Positions 31,985-44,275 are shown, counted from the first letter of the stretch. The stretch: 64,000 nucleotides of DNA from Homarus americanus (GCF_018991925.1 NW_024744357.1:6034897-6098896); one strand, 5' to 3'. A program made the numbers and translations. Notes: generated by a model not told the origin, from the sequence alone.

Positions 31985-34957
31985 TCACTCCCAGCGACCA
32001 AAACACTGCCCGTCAAACACCTAGCGACCAAAACACTACCCGTACAAACACTCCCAGCGACCAAAACACTGCCTGTACAAACACTCCCAGCGACCAAAAC
32101 ACTGCCTGTACAAACACCCCAGCGACCAAACACCGCCCGTACAAACACTCCCAGCGACCAAAACACTGCCCGTACAAACACTCCCAGCGACCAAAACACT
32201 ACCTACAAACACTCCCAGCGACCAAAAACACTGCCCGTACAAACACCCCCAGCGACCAAAACACTGCCCGTACAAACACTCCCAGCGACCAAAACACCGC
32301 CCGTACAAACACTCCCAGCGACCAAACGCTGCCCGTATAAACACTCCCAGCGACCAAAACACTGCCCGTACAAACACTCCCAGCGACCAAAACACTACCT
32401 GTACAAACACCCCAGCGACCAAAACACTACCCGTACAAACACTCCCAGCGACCAAAACACTGCCCGTACAAACACTCAGCGACCAAAACACTGCCCGTAC
32501 AAACACTCCAGCTACCAAAACACTGCCCGTACAAACACTCCCAGCGACCAAACACTGCCCGTACAAACACTCCCAGCGACCAAAACACTACCCGTACAAA
32601 CACTCCCAGCTACCAAAACACTGCCCGTATAAACACTCCCAGCGACCAAAACACTGCCCGTACAAACACTCCCAGCGACCAAAACACTACCTGTACAAAC
32701 ACTCCAGCGACCAAAACACTCCCCGTACAAACACCCAGCGACCAAAACACCGCCCGTACAAACACTCCAGCGACCAAAACACTGCCCGTACAAACACTCC
32801 CAGCGACCAAAACACTGCCCGTACAAACACCCCAGCGACCAAAACACTGCCCGTACAAACACTCCAGCGACCAAAACACTGCCGAAAACACCCCAGCAAC
32901 CAAAACACCGCCCGTCAAACACCCCAGCAACCAAAACACTGCCCGTACAAACACTCCCAGCGACCAAAACACTGCCACAAACACTCCCAGCAACCAAAAC
33001 ACTGTCCATACAAAACCAGCGACCAAAACACTGCCCGTACAAACACCCCAGCGACCAAAACACTGCCCGTACAAACACCCCAGCAACCAAAACACTGCCC
33101 GTACAAACACTCCCAGCAACCAAAACACTGCCCGTACAAACACTCCCAGCGACCAAAACACTGCCCGTACAAACACTCCCAGCGACCAAAACACTGCCTG
33201 TACAAACACCCCAGCGACCAAACGCTGCCCGTACAAACACCCAGCGACCAAAACACTGCCCGCACAAACACTCCCAGCAACCAAAAACACTGCCCGTACA
33301 AACACTCCCAGCGACCAAAACACTGCCCGTACAAACACTCCAGCGACCAAAACACTGCCCGTACAAACACTCCCAGCGACCAAAACGCTGCCCGTACAAA
33401 CACTCCCAGCGACCAAAACACTGCCCGTACAAACACTCCAGCGACCAAAACACTGCCCGTACAAACACTCCCAGCAACCAAACACTGCCCGTACAAACAC
33501 TCCAGCGACCAAAACACTGCCCGTACAAACACTCAGCGACCAAAACGCTGCCCGTACAAACACTCCCAGCGACCAAAACACTGCCCGCATAAACACCCCA
33601 GCGACCAAAACACTGCCCGTACAAACACTCCAGCAACCAAAACACTGCCCGTACAAACACTCCAGCGACCAAAACACTGCCCGTACAAACACTCCCAGCA
33701 ACCAAAACACTGTCCATAAACACTCGCGACCAAAACACTGTCCATACAAACACTCCCAGCAACCAAACACTGTCCATACAAACACTCCCAAACCAAAACA
33801 CTGTCCATACAAACACTCCCAGCGACCAAAACACTACCTGTACAAACACTCCCAGCAACCAAAACACTGTCCATACAAACACTCCAGCGACCAAAACACC
33901 GTCCATACAAACACCCCAGCAACCAAAACACTGTCCATACAAACACTTCAGCGACCAAACACTGTCCATACAAACACTCCCAGCAACCAAAACACTGTCC
34001 ATACAAACACCCCAGCGACCAAAACACTGTCCATACAAACACTCCCAGCAACCAAAACTCTCCATACAAACACTCCCAGCGACCAAAACACTACCCGATA
34101 AACACCAGCAACCAAAACACCCAGCGACCAAAACACTGTCCATACAAACACTCCCAGCAACCAAAACACTGTCCATACAAACACTCCCCGGACCAAAAAC
34201 TGCCCAAAACAAACTCAAACCAAAACACTGTCCATACAAACACTCCCAGCGACCAAAACACTGTCCATACAAACACCCCAGCAACCAAAACACTGTCCAT
34301 ACAAACACTCCCAGCAACCAAAACACTGTCCATACAAACACTCCCAGCAACCAAAACACTGTCCATACAAACACTCCCAGCAACCAAAACACTGTCCATA
34401 CAACACTCCCAGCAACAAACACCTACAAACACCACAAAACACCAAAACACTCCCAGCAACCAAACACTGTCCATACAAACACTCCCAGCGACCAAAACAC
34501 TGTCCATACAAACACTCCCAGCAACCAAAACACTGTCCATACAAACACTCCCAGCGACCAAAACACTGTCCATACAAACACCAGCAACCAAAACACTGTC
34601 CATACAAACACCTCAGCGACCAAAACACTGTCCATACAAACACTCGCAAAACACTGTCTACAACACTCCCAGCGACCAAAACACTACCCGTACAAACACT
34701 CCCAGCAACCAAAACACTCCCAGCGACCAAAACACTGCCCGTACAAACACTCCCAGCAACCAAAACACTGCCCGCAAACACTACCAGCGACCAAAACACT
34801 GCCCGTACAAACACTACCAGCGACCAAAAACACTGCCCGTACAAACACCCCCAGCGACCAAAACATTCGCCCGTACAAACACTCCCAGCAACCAAACACT
34901 GCCCGTACAAACACTCCCAGCGACCAAAACACTGCCCGTACAAACACTCCCAGCGAT
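31985..34957 (+). repeat. Large minisatellite, 33-bp unit, about 90 copies
   Basis: The core is CAGCGACCAAAACACTGCCC then GTACAAACACTCC. Two variants alternate in blocks: mostly GCGACC with GCCCGTAC at 31985-33700 and 34680-34957, and mostly GCAACC with TGTCCATAC at 33710-34660. Because 33 is 11 codons, a 636-codon minus-strand frame exists; its composition changes with every small indel and it is not a gene. Confidence 0.97.
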
Positions 34958-34981
34958 TTCTAACCTAACTACCCTCTCCCT

Positions 34982-34985
<4 letters not shown>

Positions 34986-35030
<45 letters not shown>
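34986..35030 (+). repeat. (AC)n microsatellite
   Basis: About 22 AC units just after the 33-bp array. Confidence 0.95.
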
Positions 35031-35032
<2 letters not shown>

Positions 35033-35336
35033 CACCCTCACTTCTGACATCAAGGCAACAAGTAACGCCTCACTCTCCCTCCTCTGACACACATGGTCGT
35101 TCCTCCCACCTGCCTTGCCACTGAGATGAGCTTTATGGCTATTGTTTACATTGTTTACACCACACTGTCACGTGAGTCATGTCTTGGGAGGATACACACA
35201 CACACACACGTACACACACGTACAGACAGTTGTATTCTGGGAGTGTGTGGGAGACGAGACGTTGGATGGGGTACATACTCAGCATCGCTCATTTAACTTC
35301 TAAAAATTCTTATTGGTACCTTTGTTTTCATTGTTC

Positions 35337-35358
35337 GTGTGTGTGTGTGTGTGTGTCT

Positions 35359-35400
<42 letters not shown>
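35337..35400 (+). repeat. (TG)n microsatellite
   Basis: TG tract with two TC interruptions. Confidence 0.95.
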
Positions 35401-35403
<3 letters not shown>

Positions 35404-35823
35404 GTAGCTGTCAACTTGTGTATGTCTGCGTGTTTCGGAGTTTATTATCATCATCATCATCAAGTAACAAAGCTATTCGTGTTATCTTATACTCGTTATC
35501 TTATACACGTCATCTAAGTGTTATTTTATAATCGTTATCTTAGTGTTATCTTATACACGTTATCTTAGTGTTATCTTATACACGTCATCTTAGTGTCATC
35601 TTATGCCAACACACACTCGGTCACCATAAAGTTAAAATTATCAAAATTTTTCTTGTTTATTTATCTCTGTTTATTTTTGTCATAAGTAATGGTAAGTTAT
35701 AAACAATGGAAGTTATTTGTTCATGTGAAGAAATATTAAAAGTTTTATATACACGATTTAAACAAGGGGTGTATAATTGTTTATTTATATACATGACCCA
35801 CTGTTTATGTGTATAGTATATTG

Positions 35824-36200
35824 TGGTGTGGTGTGGCGTATGTGTGATGTGGTGTGTTAAGTGTGGTGTACATGTAGTCAGTCAATGGTGTGGCGTAAGT
35901 GTAGTGTGGTGTGTTAAGTGTGGTGTGGTGTACATGTAGTCAGTCAGTGGTGTGGTGTACGTGTGATGTGGTGTGTTAAGTGTGGTGTGGTGTACATGTA
36001 GTCAGTCAGTGGTGTGGCGTACGTGTGATGTGGTGTGTTAAGTGTGGTGTGGTGTACATGTAGTCAGTCAGTGGTGTGGCGTAAGTGTAGTGTGGTGTGT
36101 TAAGTGTGGTGTGGTGTACATGTAGTCAGTCAATGGTGTGGCGTACGTGTGATGTGGTGTGTTAAGTGTAGTGTGGTGTACATGTAGTCAGTCAGTGGTG
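35824..36200 (+). repeat. Minisatellite, 62-bp unit (TGTACATGTAGTCAGTCAGT core)
   Basis: The word TACATGTAGT recurs at 35869, 35931, 35993 and 36055, exactly 62 apart. About six units. Confidence 0.95.
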
Positions 36201-36204
36201 TAAG

Positions 36205-36940
36205 TTGTCGCTAAAATACCAGCAGCAGCCGCGGGGGGAGGGACCGTGTTTTGGAAGTAGAGCAGAGATGTGATAACTGTGTTCGTGACCTTGACTCCGG
36301 CTTCCCCCCCCCCCTAACCTAGCACCAGGCCACTAAATCATTCTTCCAATAACCTTATACCAAAATAGGCGTTTAATGCTCCCCAGACGGTGTAAATATA
36401 GCCACTGGAGAATGAAGGAAGGATGTAAATAGCCTGGGAGACAAGGTCGGGTCGTGGTGAACTTGGTGCAGGGAAACGGAGGCGTCAACGTTTCGCTTGG
36501 CGTGAGGAACACCTTACTTTGATGTTTATTATTATCGCCTGTCGTCTGGGGGCCGCTTGCTGCTGCCACCACCATCGCCAGCCCCCCAGCCCTTATAGTG
36601 GTCACCATCAGCCCCCCCCCTGCCCCCCCATAATGACCGCCTCTTGCCCCCCAGTAAAGCCAGCCATCAACACTACCTAATCTATGACCCTTTCCTGTGT
36701 GTGTGCTCTGTACTGGTGGTGTAAATACTGTTTATTATAAATTGTCTTGGTTATCATACATATTGTTATTCAGTTTAATTGGTTTGATTATTCAGAAATT
36801 ATTATTCACTTATATTGTTGCTGTTGTATTATTATTATGTGTTTATATATGTATGTATGAGTGTGGGAGGTAGGGATGTGTACAGTATGTGTGTGTCTAT
36901 GTGCGTAGTAATTAAGAAGCAAATAGTCACTCTGGCGCCA
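36205..36940. other. Intronic stretch, no gene recognised
   Basis: GC-rich to 36670, then AT-rich; no exon or element was recognised. Confidence 0.45.
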
Positions 36941-36944
36941 GCTA

Positions 36945-36961
36945 TGACACACACACACACT

Positions 36962-37002
<41 letters not shown>

Positions 37003-37009
37003 ACACACA

Positions 37010-37040
<31 letters not shown>
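36945..37040 (+). repeat. (CA)n microsatellite with TGA interruptions
   Basis: CACACA broken by TGACA twice. Confidence 0.95.
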
Positions 37041-37094
37041 AGAGAGAAAACATCTGAAATTGTGTTTAAAAAGGAAGGAGAAGATAGGTTAATT

Positions 37095-38662
37095 AAACTG
37101 TACTGAAGGGTTAATGTCCTGTGTACTAAAGGGTTAATGTCCCTGTGTAAAAGGGGTTAATGTCCCTGTGTGCTAAGGGTTAATGTCTGTGTGCTGAAGG
37201 GGTTAATGTCTCATGTACTCAAGAAGGTTAATGTCCTGTGTACTGAAGGGTTAATGTCCTAATGTGCTCAGGGTTAATGTCCTGTGTACTCAAGGGGTTG
37301 TCCTGTAATCAAGGGTTAATGTCCTGTGTGCTCAGGGGTTAATGTCCTGTGTACTCAAGGGGTTAATGTCCTGTGTACTGAAGGGGTTAATGTCCTGTGT
37401 ACTGGAAGGGGTTAATGTCCCTGTGTACTCCAAGGGTTAATGTCCTGTGTACTCAAGGGGTTAATGTCCTGTACTCAAGGGTCCCAGGCACTGGCAAGAA
37501 GTTGTGTCCTGTGTACTCAAGGGGTTAAGGGGTTAATGTCCTGTGCAAGGGGTTAAGGGTTAATGTCCTGTGTACTCAAGGGGTTAATGTCACCTGTGTA
37601 ATTAAGGGGTTAATGTCCTGTGTACTCAAAGTTAATGTCCAATAATACTCACGGGTTAATGTCCTATGTACGAAGGGGTTAATGTCCTGTGTACTGAAGG
37701 GGTTAATGTCACTAATAATACTCACAGGTTAATGTCCTGCCTAAAGGGGTTAATGTCCTGTGTACTCAAAAGAGGGATTCTTGGTTAATGTTCTGTACTC
37801 AGGGTTAATGTCCTGTACTCAAAGGTTAATGTCCTGTATGCTCGGGGTTAATGTCCTGTGTACTCAAAGGGGTTAATGTCCTGTGTGTACTAAAGGGTTA
37901 ATGTCTTGTGTACTCAAGGTTAATGTCCTGTATAGGGGGTTAATGTCCTGTGTACTAAGGGGTTAATGTCCTGTGTACTAGTTAAGGGGTTAATGTCCTG
38001 TGTACAAGGGGTTAATGTCCTGTGCACTCAAGGGGTTAATGTCCTGTGTACTCAAGGGGTTACGTCCAACTGTACTTAAGGGGTTAATTGATGTCCTGTA
38101 CCCGCGGGTTGTCGTCCTGTGTCAAGGGGTTAATGTCCTGTGTACTCAAGGGGTTAATGTCCTGTGTACTCAAGGGGTTAATATCCTGTGTACTCAAGGG
38201 GTTAATGTCCTGTGTACTCAAGGGTTAATGTCCTGTGTACTCAAGGGGTTAATGTCCTGTGCACTCGGGGTTAATGTTAATGTCCTGCACTACAAGTTGT
38301 CGTCCTGTACTCAAGGGGTTAATGTCCTGTGTACTCAAGGGGTTAATGTCCTGTGTAATTAAGGGTTAATGTCCTGTGTACTCAAGGGTTAATGTCCCTG
38401 TGTACTCAAGGGGTTAATGTCCTGTGTGTACTCAAGGGGTTAATGTCCTGTGTGTGTAATTAAGGGGTTAATGTCCTGTGTACTCAAGGGTTAATGTCCT
38501 AAAGGGGTGTGTCTGTGTACTAATGTCCTGTGTACTCTCAGGGGGGTTAATGTCTGTGTCCAGGGGTTAATGTCATAATGTACTAAAGGGGTTAATGTCT
38601 GTGTACTAAAGGGGTTAATGTCCTGTGTACTCACGGGGTTAATGTCCTGTGTACTCAAGGGG
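37095..38662 (+). repeat. Minisatellite, about 24-bp unit (GGGGTTAATGTCCTGTGTAC core)
   Basis: About 65 units over 1.57 kb, with frequent one- to three-base indels (AAGGGGTTAATGTCC, CTGTGTACTC). Some units are fused or truncated. Confidence 0.95.
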
Positions 38663-39018
38663 AGAGGAGAGGGTGAGGAGGGAGGGGAGGCGCGTGTGAC
38701 GTAGTTAAACCCGGGAGCTGTGTGGGGGAGGAGGGGGGAGGGGGGCAGGTGTGGAGGGGGGAAGTAACACCTGGTCTGGAAGTACATGTCAACAGGTAAT
38801 AATTAATCCTGCCAACAGGTGTCAGGGGTTGTAGATGATACACGTGTGGCCAGGGACAGGTGTGTGGCCAGGGACAGGTGTGGGGGGACCTACACCTGTG
38901 GACTCTGTAATAGCCTAATATACACGTTTTTGTACCTGTAATCCGTCTAGAATTACAGTACACCTTGTCTGCCTGTAATTAAGAATTTCCTTCCCGTAAA
39001 TAATAAACACTATGGCAG

Positions 39019-39237
39019 CCAGACCCCACAAGACCTTAACCAGACCCCACAAGACTTTAACCAGACCCCACAAGACCTTAACCAGACCCCACAAGACTTT
39101 AACCAGACCCCACAAGACCTTAACCATACCCCACAAGACCTTAACCCGACCCCACAAAACCTTAACCAGACCCCACAAGACCTTAACCAGACCCCACAAG
39201 ACCTTAACCAGACCCCACAAGACCTTAACCATTCCCC
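39019..39237 (+). repeat. Minisatellite, 21-bp unit (CCAGACCCCACAAGACCTTA + A)
   Basis: About ten units, ending about 45 bp before the acceptor of the exon at 39282. Confidence 0.95.
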
Positions 39238-39281
39238 ACTAGACGTCAACCTAACCTAACCCCAGTTTTCTCTATGCTCAG

Positions 39282-39448
39282 GCCCGGTATGCCATTGAAC
39301 GAGGTGCCACAGCGCTACTGGTGGACATCGATGACCTGGTGTCCGCACAGGAGGAACTGTTCGATGTGGACGCCGCCAGAGACACCCTCAAGCGTCCTCT
39401 GGTGGTTCTACTGCCCACTCAGGCTCGCAAACTCTACAGCTTTATTAT
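39282..39448 (+). CDS. ZNRF3/RNF43-like exon, ectodomain (ERGATALLVDIDD)
   Basis: The exon lies between a CTCAG acceptor and a consensus GTGAGT donor and carries 55 codons plus two bases. It encodes ARYAIERGATALLVDIDDL, an acidic stretch, then DTLKRPLVVLLPTQ and ARKLYSFI. In vertebrate ZNRF3 the same positions read AVQRGATAVIFDV, LKRPVVYVKG and AIKLMNIV, which is the second half of the protease-associated fold. The intron upstream is 26.5 kb. Minisatellites lie close on both sides: a 21-bp array ends about 45 bp before the acceptor and a 23-bp array starts about 33 bp after the donor. The exon itself is clean and unrepeated. Confidence 0.95.
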
Positions 39449-39481
39449 GTGAGTGCCCTTCCTCTGGTACTTCCCTTTATC

Positions 39482-39835
39482 GGGGTTCTGTAGGGCTATT
39501 TTAAGGGGTTCTGTAGGGCTATTTTAAGGGGTTCTGTAGGGCTATTTTAAGGGGTTCTGTTGGGTTATTTTAAGGGGTTCTGTAGGGCTATTTTAAGGGG
39601 TTCTGTAGGGCTATTTTAAGGGGTTCTGTTGGGCTATTTTAAGGGGTTCTGTAGGGCTATTTTAAGGGGTTCTGTAGGGCTATTTTAAGGGGTTCTTTGG
39701 GTTATTTTAAGGGGTTCTGTAGGGCTATTTTAAGGGGTTCTGTTGGGCTATTTTAAGGGGTTCTGTTGGGTTATTTTAAGGGGTTCTGTTGGGCTATTTT
39801 AAGGGGTTCTGTAGGGCTATTTTAAGGGTTGTGTA
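39482..39835 (+). repeat. Minisatellite, 23-bp unit (GGGGTTCTGTAGGGCTATTT core)
   Basis: About 15 units that alternate TAGGG and TTGGG forms, starting about 33 bp after the donor at 39448. Confidence 0.95.
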
Positions 39836-40021
39836 GGGCGCTGTATAGGACCAGTGTATGTAGTGCTTTATGTAGAGCTCTAAACTCAGTGTACGTCTGT
39901 AGGAGGCCGTATACATGTGTGAGTGTGTGTGTGTTTACATGCAACCACGTGAGAATGTCAGAGAAAATGTGCATTGATATAAAGTATGTGTACATGTGTG
40001 TGAGTATGCTTTTATGGATGT

Positions 40022-40196
40022 GTGTGTGTGTGTGTGTGTGTGTTTGTGATTCCCGCGTTAACTTGACAATTGTGAAGTTGTTTTATTATACACGAATAAA
40101 CATCGTAGTAATGTGTAGTGTATGTATGTATGTATATATATATGTATGTGTGTATATATGTATGTATGTGTGTGTGTATGTGTGTGTGTGTGTGTA
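40022..40196 (+). repeat. TG and TATG microsatellites
   Basis: (TG)n at 40018-40043 and TATG/TGTG at 40120-40195. Confidence 0.9.
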
Positions 40197-40262
40197 AAGT
40201 TTCCAATATATCCATAAATTAAGTATTTTGTATATAAAGTGACCGCCATTTTCGTCACCCAG

Positions 40263-40410
40263 GGAGCCCCTCTCTGCACACGCCCGTATAGAGATCCCGC
40301 CAGCGAGGGACCACTTCGACCTGGGCATCTTCCTCACCTGTTTCCTCCTCATCTGTCTCGTCTGTTTGGTCATTGTCGTCAAGATGAGGTGGAGACGGAA
40401 CAACAAACAG
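40263..40410 (+). CDS. ZNRF3/RNF43-like exon, membrane-proximal region and transmembrane helix
   Basis: The exon starts in phase 2 after a CACCCAG acceptor and ends CAG before GTAAAT. It encodes ARIEIPPARDHFDLGIFLTC, then a hydrophobic run to LVIVVKMRWRRNNKQ. Human ZNRF3 has ARIQHRPP, EYFDMGIFLAFF and LVCLILLVKIKLKQRR in the same order. The hydrophobic segment of about 22 residues followed by Lys/Arg residues is a single-pass helix with the RING side in the cytoplasm. The upstream exon supplies the first two bases of the Met codon. A CT then ATT/ACT microsatellite begins a few bases after the donor. Confidence 0.95.
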
Positions 40411-40416
40411 GTAAAT

Positions 40417-40486
40417 CTCTCTCTCTCTCTCTCTCCTTATTATTATTATTATTACTACTACTACTACTACTATTACTACTACTACG
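40417..40486 (+). repeat. (CT)n and ATT/ACT microsatellite
   Basis: Begins seven bases after the donor at 40410. Confidence 0.9.
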
Positions 40487-40489
40487 TGG

Positions 40490-42470
40490 GTGGGCGACAG
40501 TGTGTTATTACTTCTGTCCTCACGTTGAATAATATCCTAAACTAAATTCACCTCCTTCTCTTCCTCTCCTCCTCAAGCAGACCCCCCAAAAAAAAGTAAT
40601 ATTGGTGCTTATGTCAGAGATTTCGGACCCAAAGCACTTTATAATTTTATCCGTGAATAATAATTAACGATACAAAAACACAGACACACATATGCTAATC
40701 GTCACCCCCTCAGCCACTACGTCACACAGCTACGAGTCATGAGAGAGTCCTGTGTCGTCATCCTGAAGGGGTGGAGTAAGTGGGTGAATCAGTGTCGTTA
40801 AACCCGGGTTATGTTGCGTAGTTTTATTCGGTATTAAATATTATTTTTTTATAATAGAGAAAAGTTATTGAGATATTAAGAGAAAAATAATAATATAATC
40901 GATAATGTGAGGTGGAGTTATGGAGTAGCGTCACCAGCGTGTATCAAGCGCTCCGGCGGGGAGGAGGAGGTGGGGGAGGGGGTAATGTCTGTCTGGCCAT
41001 TATCCCGCCTTGTGACAGATCATATGTCGGTCACAGCTGAGGCAGGACGCGAGGAAGTAGAAGCTGGGATGAAGGATATGAAGGAGGGATGAGATATATA
41101 AGAGAGAAGAGGGATGTAAGAAGGTAAATATGGATAAGAGAAAAGATAAATATTAGAAAAGACAAACACTTCAAAGAGAGAAAATAATAAAGATGCATAG
41201 AGGTGAAGAAAGAAGAAAGAGGAGTATGGAAAGAGAGAGAGAGCAAGGAAGAGAGAGAGAGGGGGAGGCGTGGCAGACAGGGCAGGAGAGAGCCAACGAC
41301 CATTATGTCTTACCCGTGACAGATGTGAAACCCAAAACACCTGCCAGATGAATGATGTATCGCAGGCTGAGCACATTGTGGCTATACGGATGGCCCATAC
41401 ATAACGAGTGAAGAGAGACACACAAAGAGTCATACACCAGATTGCTACACCATTACCACGACCAGCGACAAACCTAAAGAACACAAAATAGGGCGTCCCG
41501 TAAATGCTAAAGTCACAGACATCTTTGTACCATATGGAGTCTAGCTGGAGCAGAGCATGATGTGGCGCGTTTGGCCTTACAGTGCCCCTACACACACGTA
41601 CTCACTTTTATTCTTCCTGTATGGTATTTAATGTGTTTTATTATGGTTTAATTTGTTATAGAAGGTAGTGGTCTATGGTGCAGTGAGAGAGGAGGTGGTA
41701 GTTGTACCCTAGACTTCTTGCACCACGCACCTCTACGGGGGAACACTCGCCTATTTTAAGGTCTGGGGAGATTACAGGGAATTTCTCGTCCCGTCTCACA
41801 AAGTAACAATGCTCCTCCTTGTTTAGAGTTCGTTTACTGCCTCTGCTATTATCGCAGCTAAATGGCATCGCTGTTAGATTAAAATGCGTAAATTGGAGAG
41901 TAGAGCATCCCGGAAAGAGTCATCTCTTGCTTGTGTTGTGTTGTTGTAGTGACGTTATTGATCCATTCTACACTGTTTTGCTTACTTTCCTATTCTTTGG
42001 CAATCCATCGTGCCAAGATGTGTATCTCTGACACCGCAGAGGACTTCCTAGAATACTATCACCGTCTTCAAAGGGAGGCCAGGCTTAAGCAAGGACAACT
42101 CAGATGGCAACGGGTCGACGCTACCCATCATACACATTCCTCGCCATCTTTGATCTTGCGCGCCTCGTCCCGACTGCTGGAGCCTGACTTCGGACGCCTT
42201 TCTTTACAGTCTTACGCTCGACCCCCAACAGTGTTCAGTCGCGTTTGTTTTATGCTTTCACGAGTTGAGTATGTGAAGGTGTGAGGCTGCTGGTGCTGTG
42301 AGGATGTTGTTAAAGCGGGAGGTGTTGTGATTGGGGAAACAACCACTACCGGCATCTGGGGGTCGTGGATGCCGCCGCCATGTATGCCAAATATCTCAGC
42401 TCAACTCCCAACAGATTTCATAATCAAGTTCTAATCAAAGAGATAAAGTGAGGTTCTGAATCACACACTA
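40490..42470. other. Intron with no supported gene
   Basis: Contains a GA-rich tract (41090-41280). At 42000-42290 there is an open frame beginning ISDTAEDFLEYYHRLQREAR that may be a mobile-element fragment but is not recognised. Its 3' side (42660-42800) looks like a retroelement tail. Confidence 0.4.
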
Positions 42471-42659
42471 ATTCTTCCCCCTCTTACCCTCTCTTCTTCC
42501 CTCTCTTCCCCCTCCCTTCTTCCTTCTCCCCTTCTTCCTTCTCCCCTTCTTCCCCCTTCTTCCCTCCCCTCTTCCCCTCCCCTCTTCCCCCTCCCCCTCC
42601 TTCCCTCTCCTTCCATCAAAACCTTTTATCGGAAATTATCATGTAAATAGATAAGTAAT

Positions 42660-42800
42660 TACCATTGCAATAAACATAATTGCCAACTAGACATAATCCT
42701 GACAGCTCTGTCCTCTTGTTCAACCTTATTACTGTACAAACTATGTATCTGTGTTTTTAACGCTAAATAAACTGTTCCAATTCAATTCAATTCCTATCCT
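42660..42800 (+). mobile_element. Probable retroelement 3' end with (AATTC)n tail
   Basis: The sequence ACTATGTATCTGTGTTTTTA and AATAAACTGTTCCAATTCAA precedes three AATTC units. A similar word (AACTCTGTATCTGTGTTATT then AATAAACAAAC) occurs at 51423-51463. The shared 3' end suggests one LINE or SINE family. Confidence 0.45.
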
Positions 42801-43608
42801 CCCCTCCTTCCCTCTTCCCTTCCTCCTCCCCATCCCTTCCTCTCCTCCCCCCTTGTGTTAGTATACCCTTCACCTCTCTCTCTCTCTCTCTCACACACAC
42901 AGCTTGTCTTAGGCTCTAGGCTAATGAGTCTTTGGATGTGGACTCTCACGTGTAATTATAAAGATACATTAACAAAGCGAGAGAGAGAGAGTGAATAAGA
43001 CAGACAGAGAGACAGAGTGATTGACAGTGAGTGAGTGAGTGAGACAGAGTGACAAAATAGAGGATATTGGCTCACAAGACTTTTCCCTGTAGCGTTTACC
43101 ACCCGGCTATAGTGCACCTGCCTTTGATCTCTGGCGGGGGGAAGGGGGTGAGGGGGAAGGGGTGTAGGCTGAGGGGGAGGGGTGCTAAGGAGAGGGGAGG
43201 GGTGTAAGCTAAGTGAGAGGGGGACGGGGTGTGGGGGAGGGGTGTCACAGAGGAGGACACTGAGTATAAAGACCCAGAGAGAGAGAGAGAGAGTAAACAA
43301 CATAAGAGAGGAGAAAAAGTGATGATAAAGAGGTTGAGAGAGGATGGATGACAAGAACGAAAGAGGGAAATACAATAATTGGAGGGAAAACAACAGGAAA
43401 TAACACGAGAGATAGCGAAGGATGTGAACTAACTTACTACTACTACCACCACTACTTCCACCACCACTACTACTACCACCACTACTTCTACTACTTTTTT
43501 TTTACAGCGTGGCCTCCAGTCTCCCCCAATAGCCACACCTTCGCCACCATTTTATTACCTTAATATTAAATCTCATAATACATAAGTAGCTATCCTAGCT
43601 GTGTTGAG

Positions 43609-44275
43609 TTAGTTGAGCCGCAGACCTATGCGGCATTCAGTGACTGTTGCCTCATAGTCAATATCTGCAGCAGTTGTCGGCTTTGGGGCCGATGCTCTCG
43701 TTTCCCTGAGGCACAGCAAAGCAGATCTAAGGAGAGAGAAGGACAGTCGACATCTCATCCAGGCTGTAACATAACTTCTGGGCTGCTGCTTCTGTTCGGA
43801 CAACACCTCCGCGAGTCTGGCGTAGAAGGATCTTGCACTTGGTCCCATCCCAACAGAGGAGTGAAGCTGCCTTGATCAACGTTCTGAATTCTCTCCCCAT
43901 ATGCCCTTATCTTGTCGTTCTCGTTCCTCCTGTGTGCAGCATCGAGAGCTAGGTTACGGTGACATGCGGCCATGGGATCAAAAATCCTGATGTCGAAGAA
44001 AGCTCGCTGTCCCCGCGTCCAGAATCCTCGAGCACTGACGTCCACACGGGCTTCGTTGGATGTGTTTGAAGTCCTATGTTGGAAGATCTCACCGTCCAAT
44101 GGAAGGAGGGTCGGTTCTACCATGACATCCCGGCAGATTTCCTTAAACATATTTACTGTGAGGTCCCTTACTTCGTCATGCCTCATGCATATGAAGCCCC
44201 CTTTCTTGCACACCATGGCTGATCGACGTCATAAGAAGAGCCACACACGCATTGGGAGGGCAAACCTTCTACTGG
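43609..44275 (-). pseudogene. LINE C-terminus with C-x-C-x7-H-x4-C knuckle and putative restriction-like endonuclease
   Basis: The minus strand from about 44275 reads EGLPSQCVCGSSYDVDHA with one missing base, then MVCKKGGFICMRHDEVRDL. The knuckle C-x-C-x7-H-x4-C precedes RVDVSARGFWTRGQRAFFDI and RIFDP, a D-x(n)-FFD-x-R arrangement like the PD-(D/E)xK endonucleases of early-branching LINEs. It ends AHRRNENDKIRAYGERI and GSFTPL, then after a frameshift ARSFYARLAEVLSEQKQQPR and LSFSLLRSALLCLRETRAS. I recall similar sequences in uncharacterised cnidarian and amphioxus proteins. One TGA and at least one more frameshift make it dead. The upstream junction is a CCA/CCT microsatellite. The endonuclease call is an inference. 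Confidence 0.6.

Noticed and set aside
31942..34947. Minus-strand 636-codon frame with an 11-residue hydrophobic repeat resembling a membrane protein
   Set aside because: The 33-bp unit is 11 codons long, so any stop-free frame stays open; the reading shifts at each indel and similar frames exist in the other registers.
31985..34957. CRISPR-like array
   Set aside because: Units are contiguous with no unique spacers, and the window is eukaryotic.
41020..41595. Minus-strand frame of 191 codons (RGTVRPNAPHHALLQLDSIW on)
   Set aside because: The second half is a GA/CT tract and no family motif was recognised; possibly an old mobile-element remnant, but not supportable.
43755..44216. Host gene encoding a 153-residue protein
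   Set aside because: Frameshifts, the upstream zinc knuckle and the known repeat-protein words show it is a dead mobile-element end.
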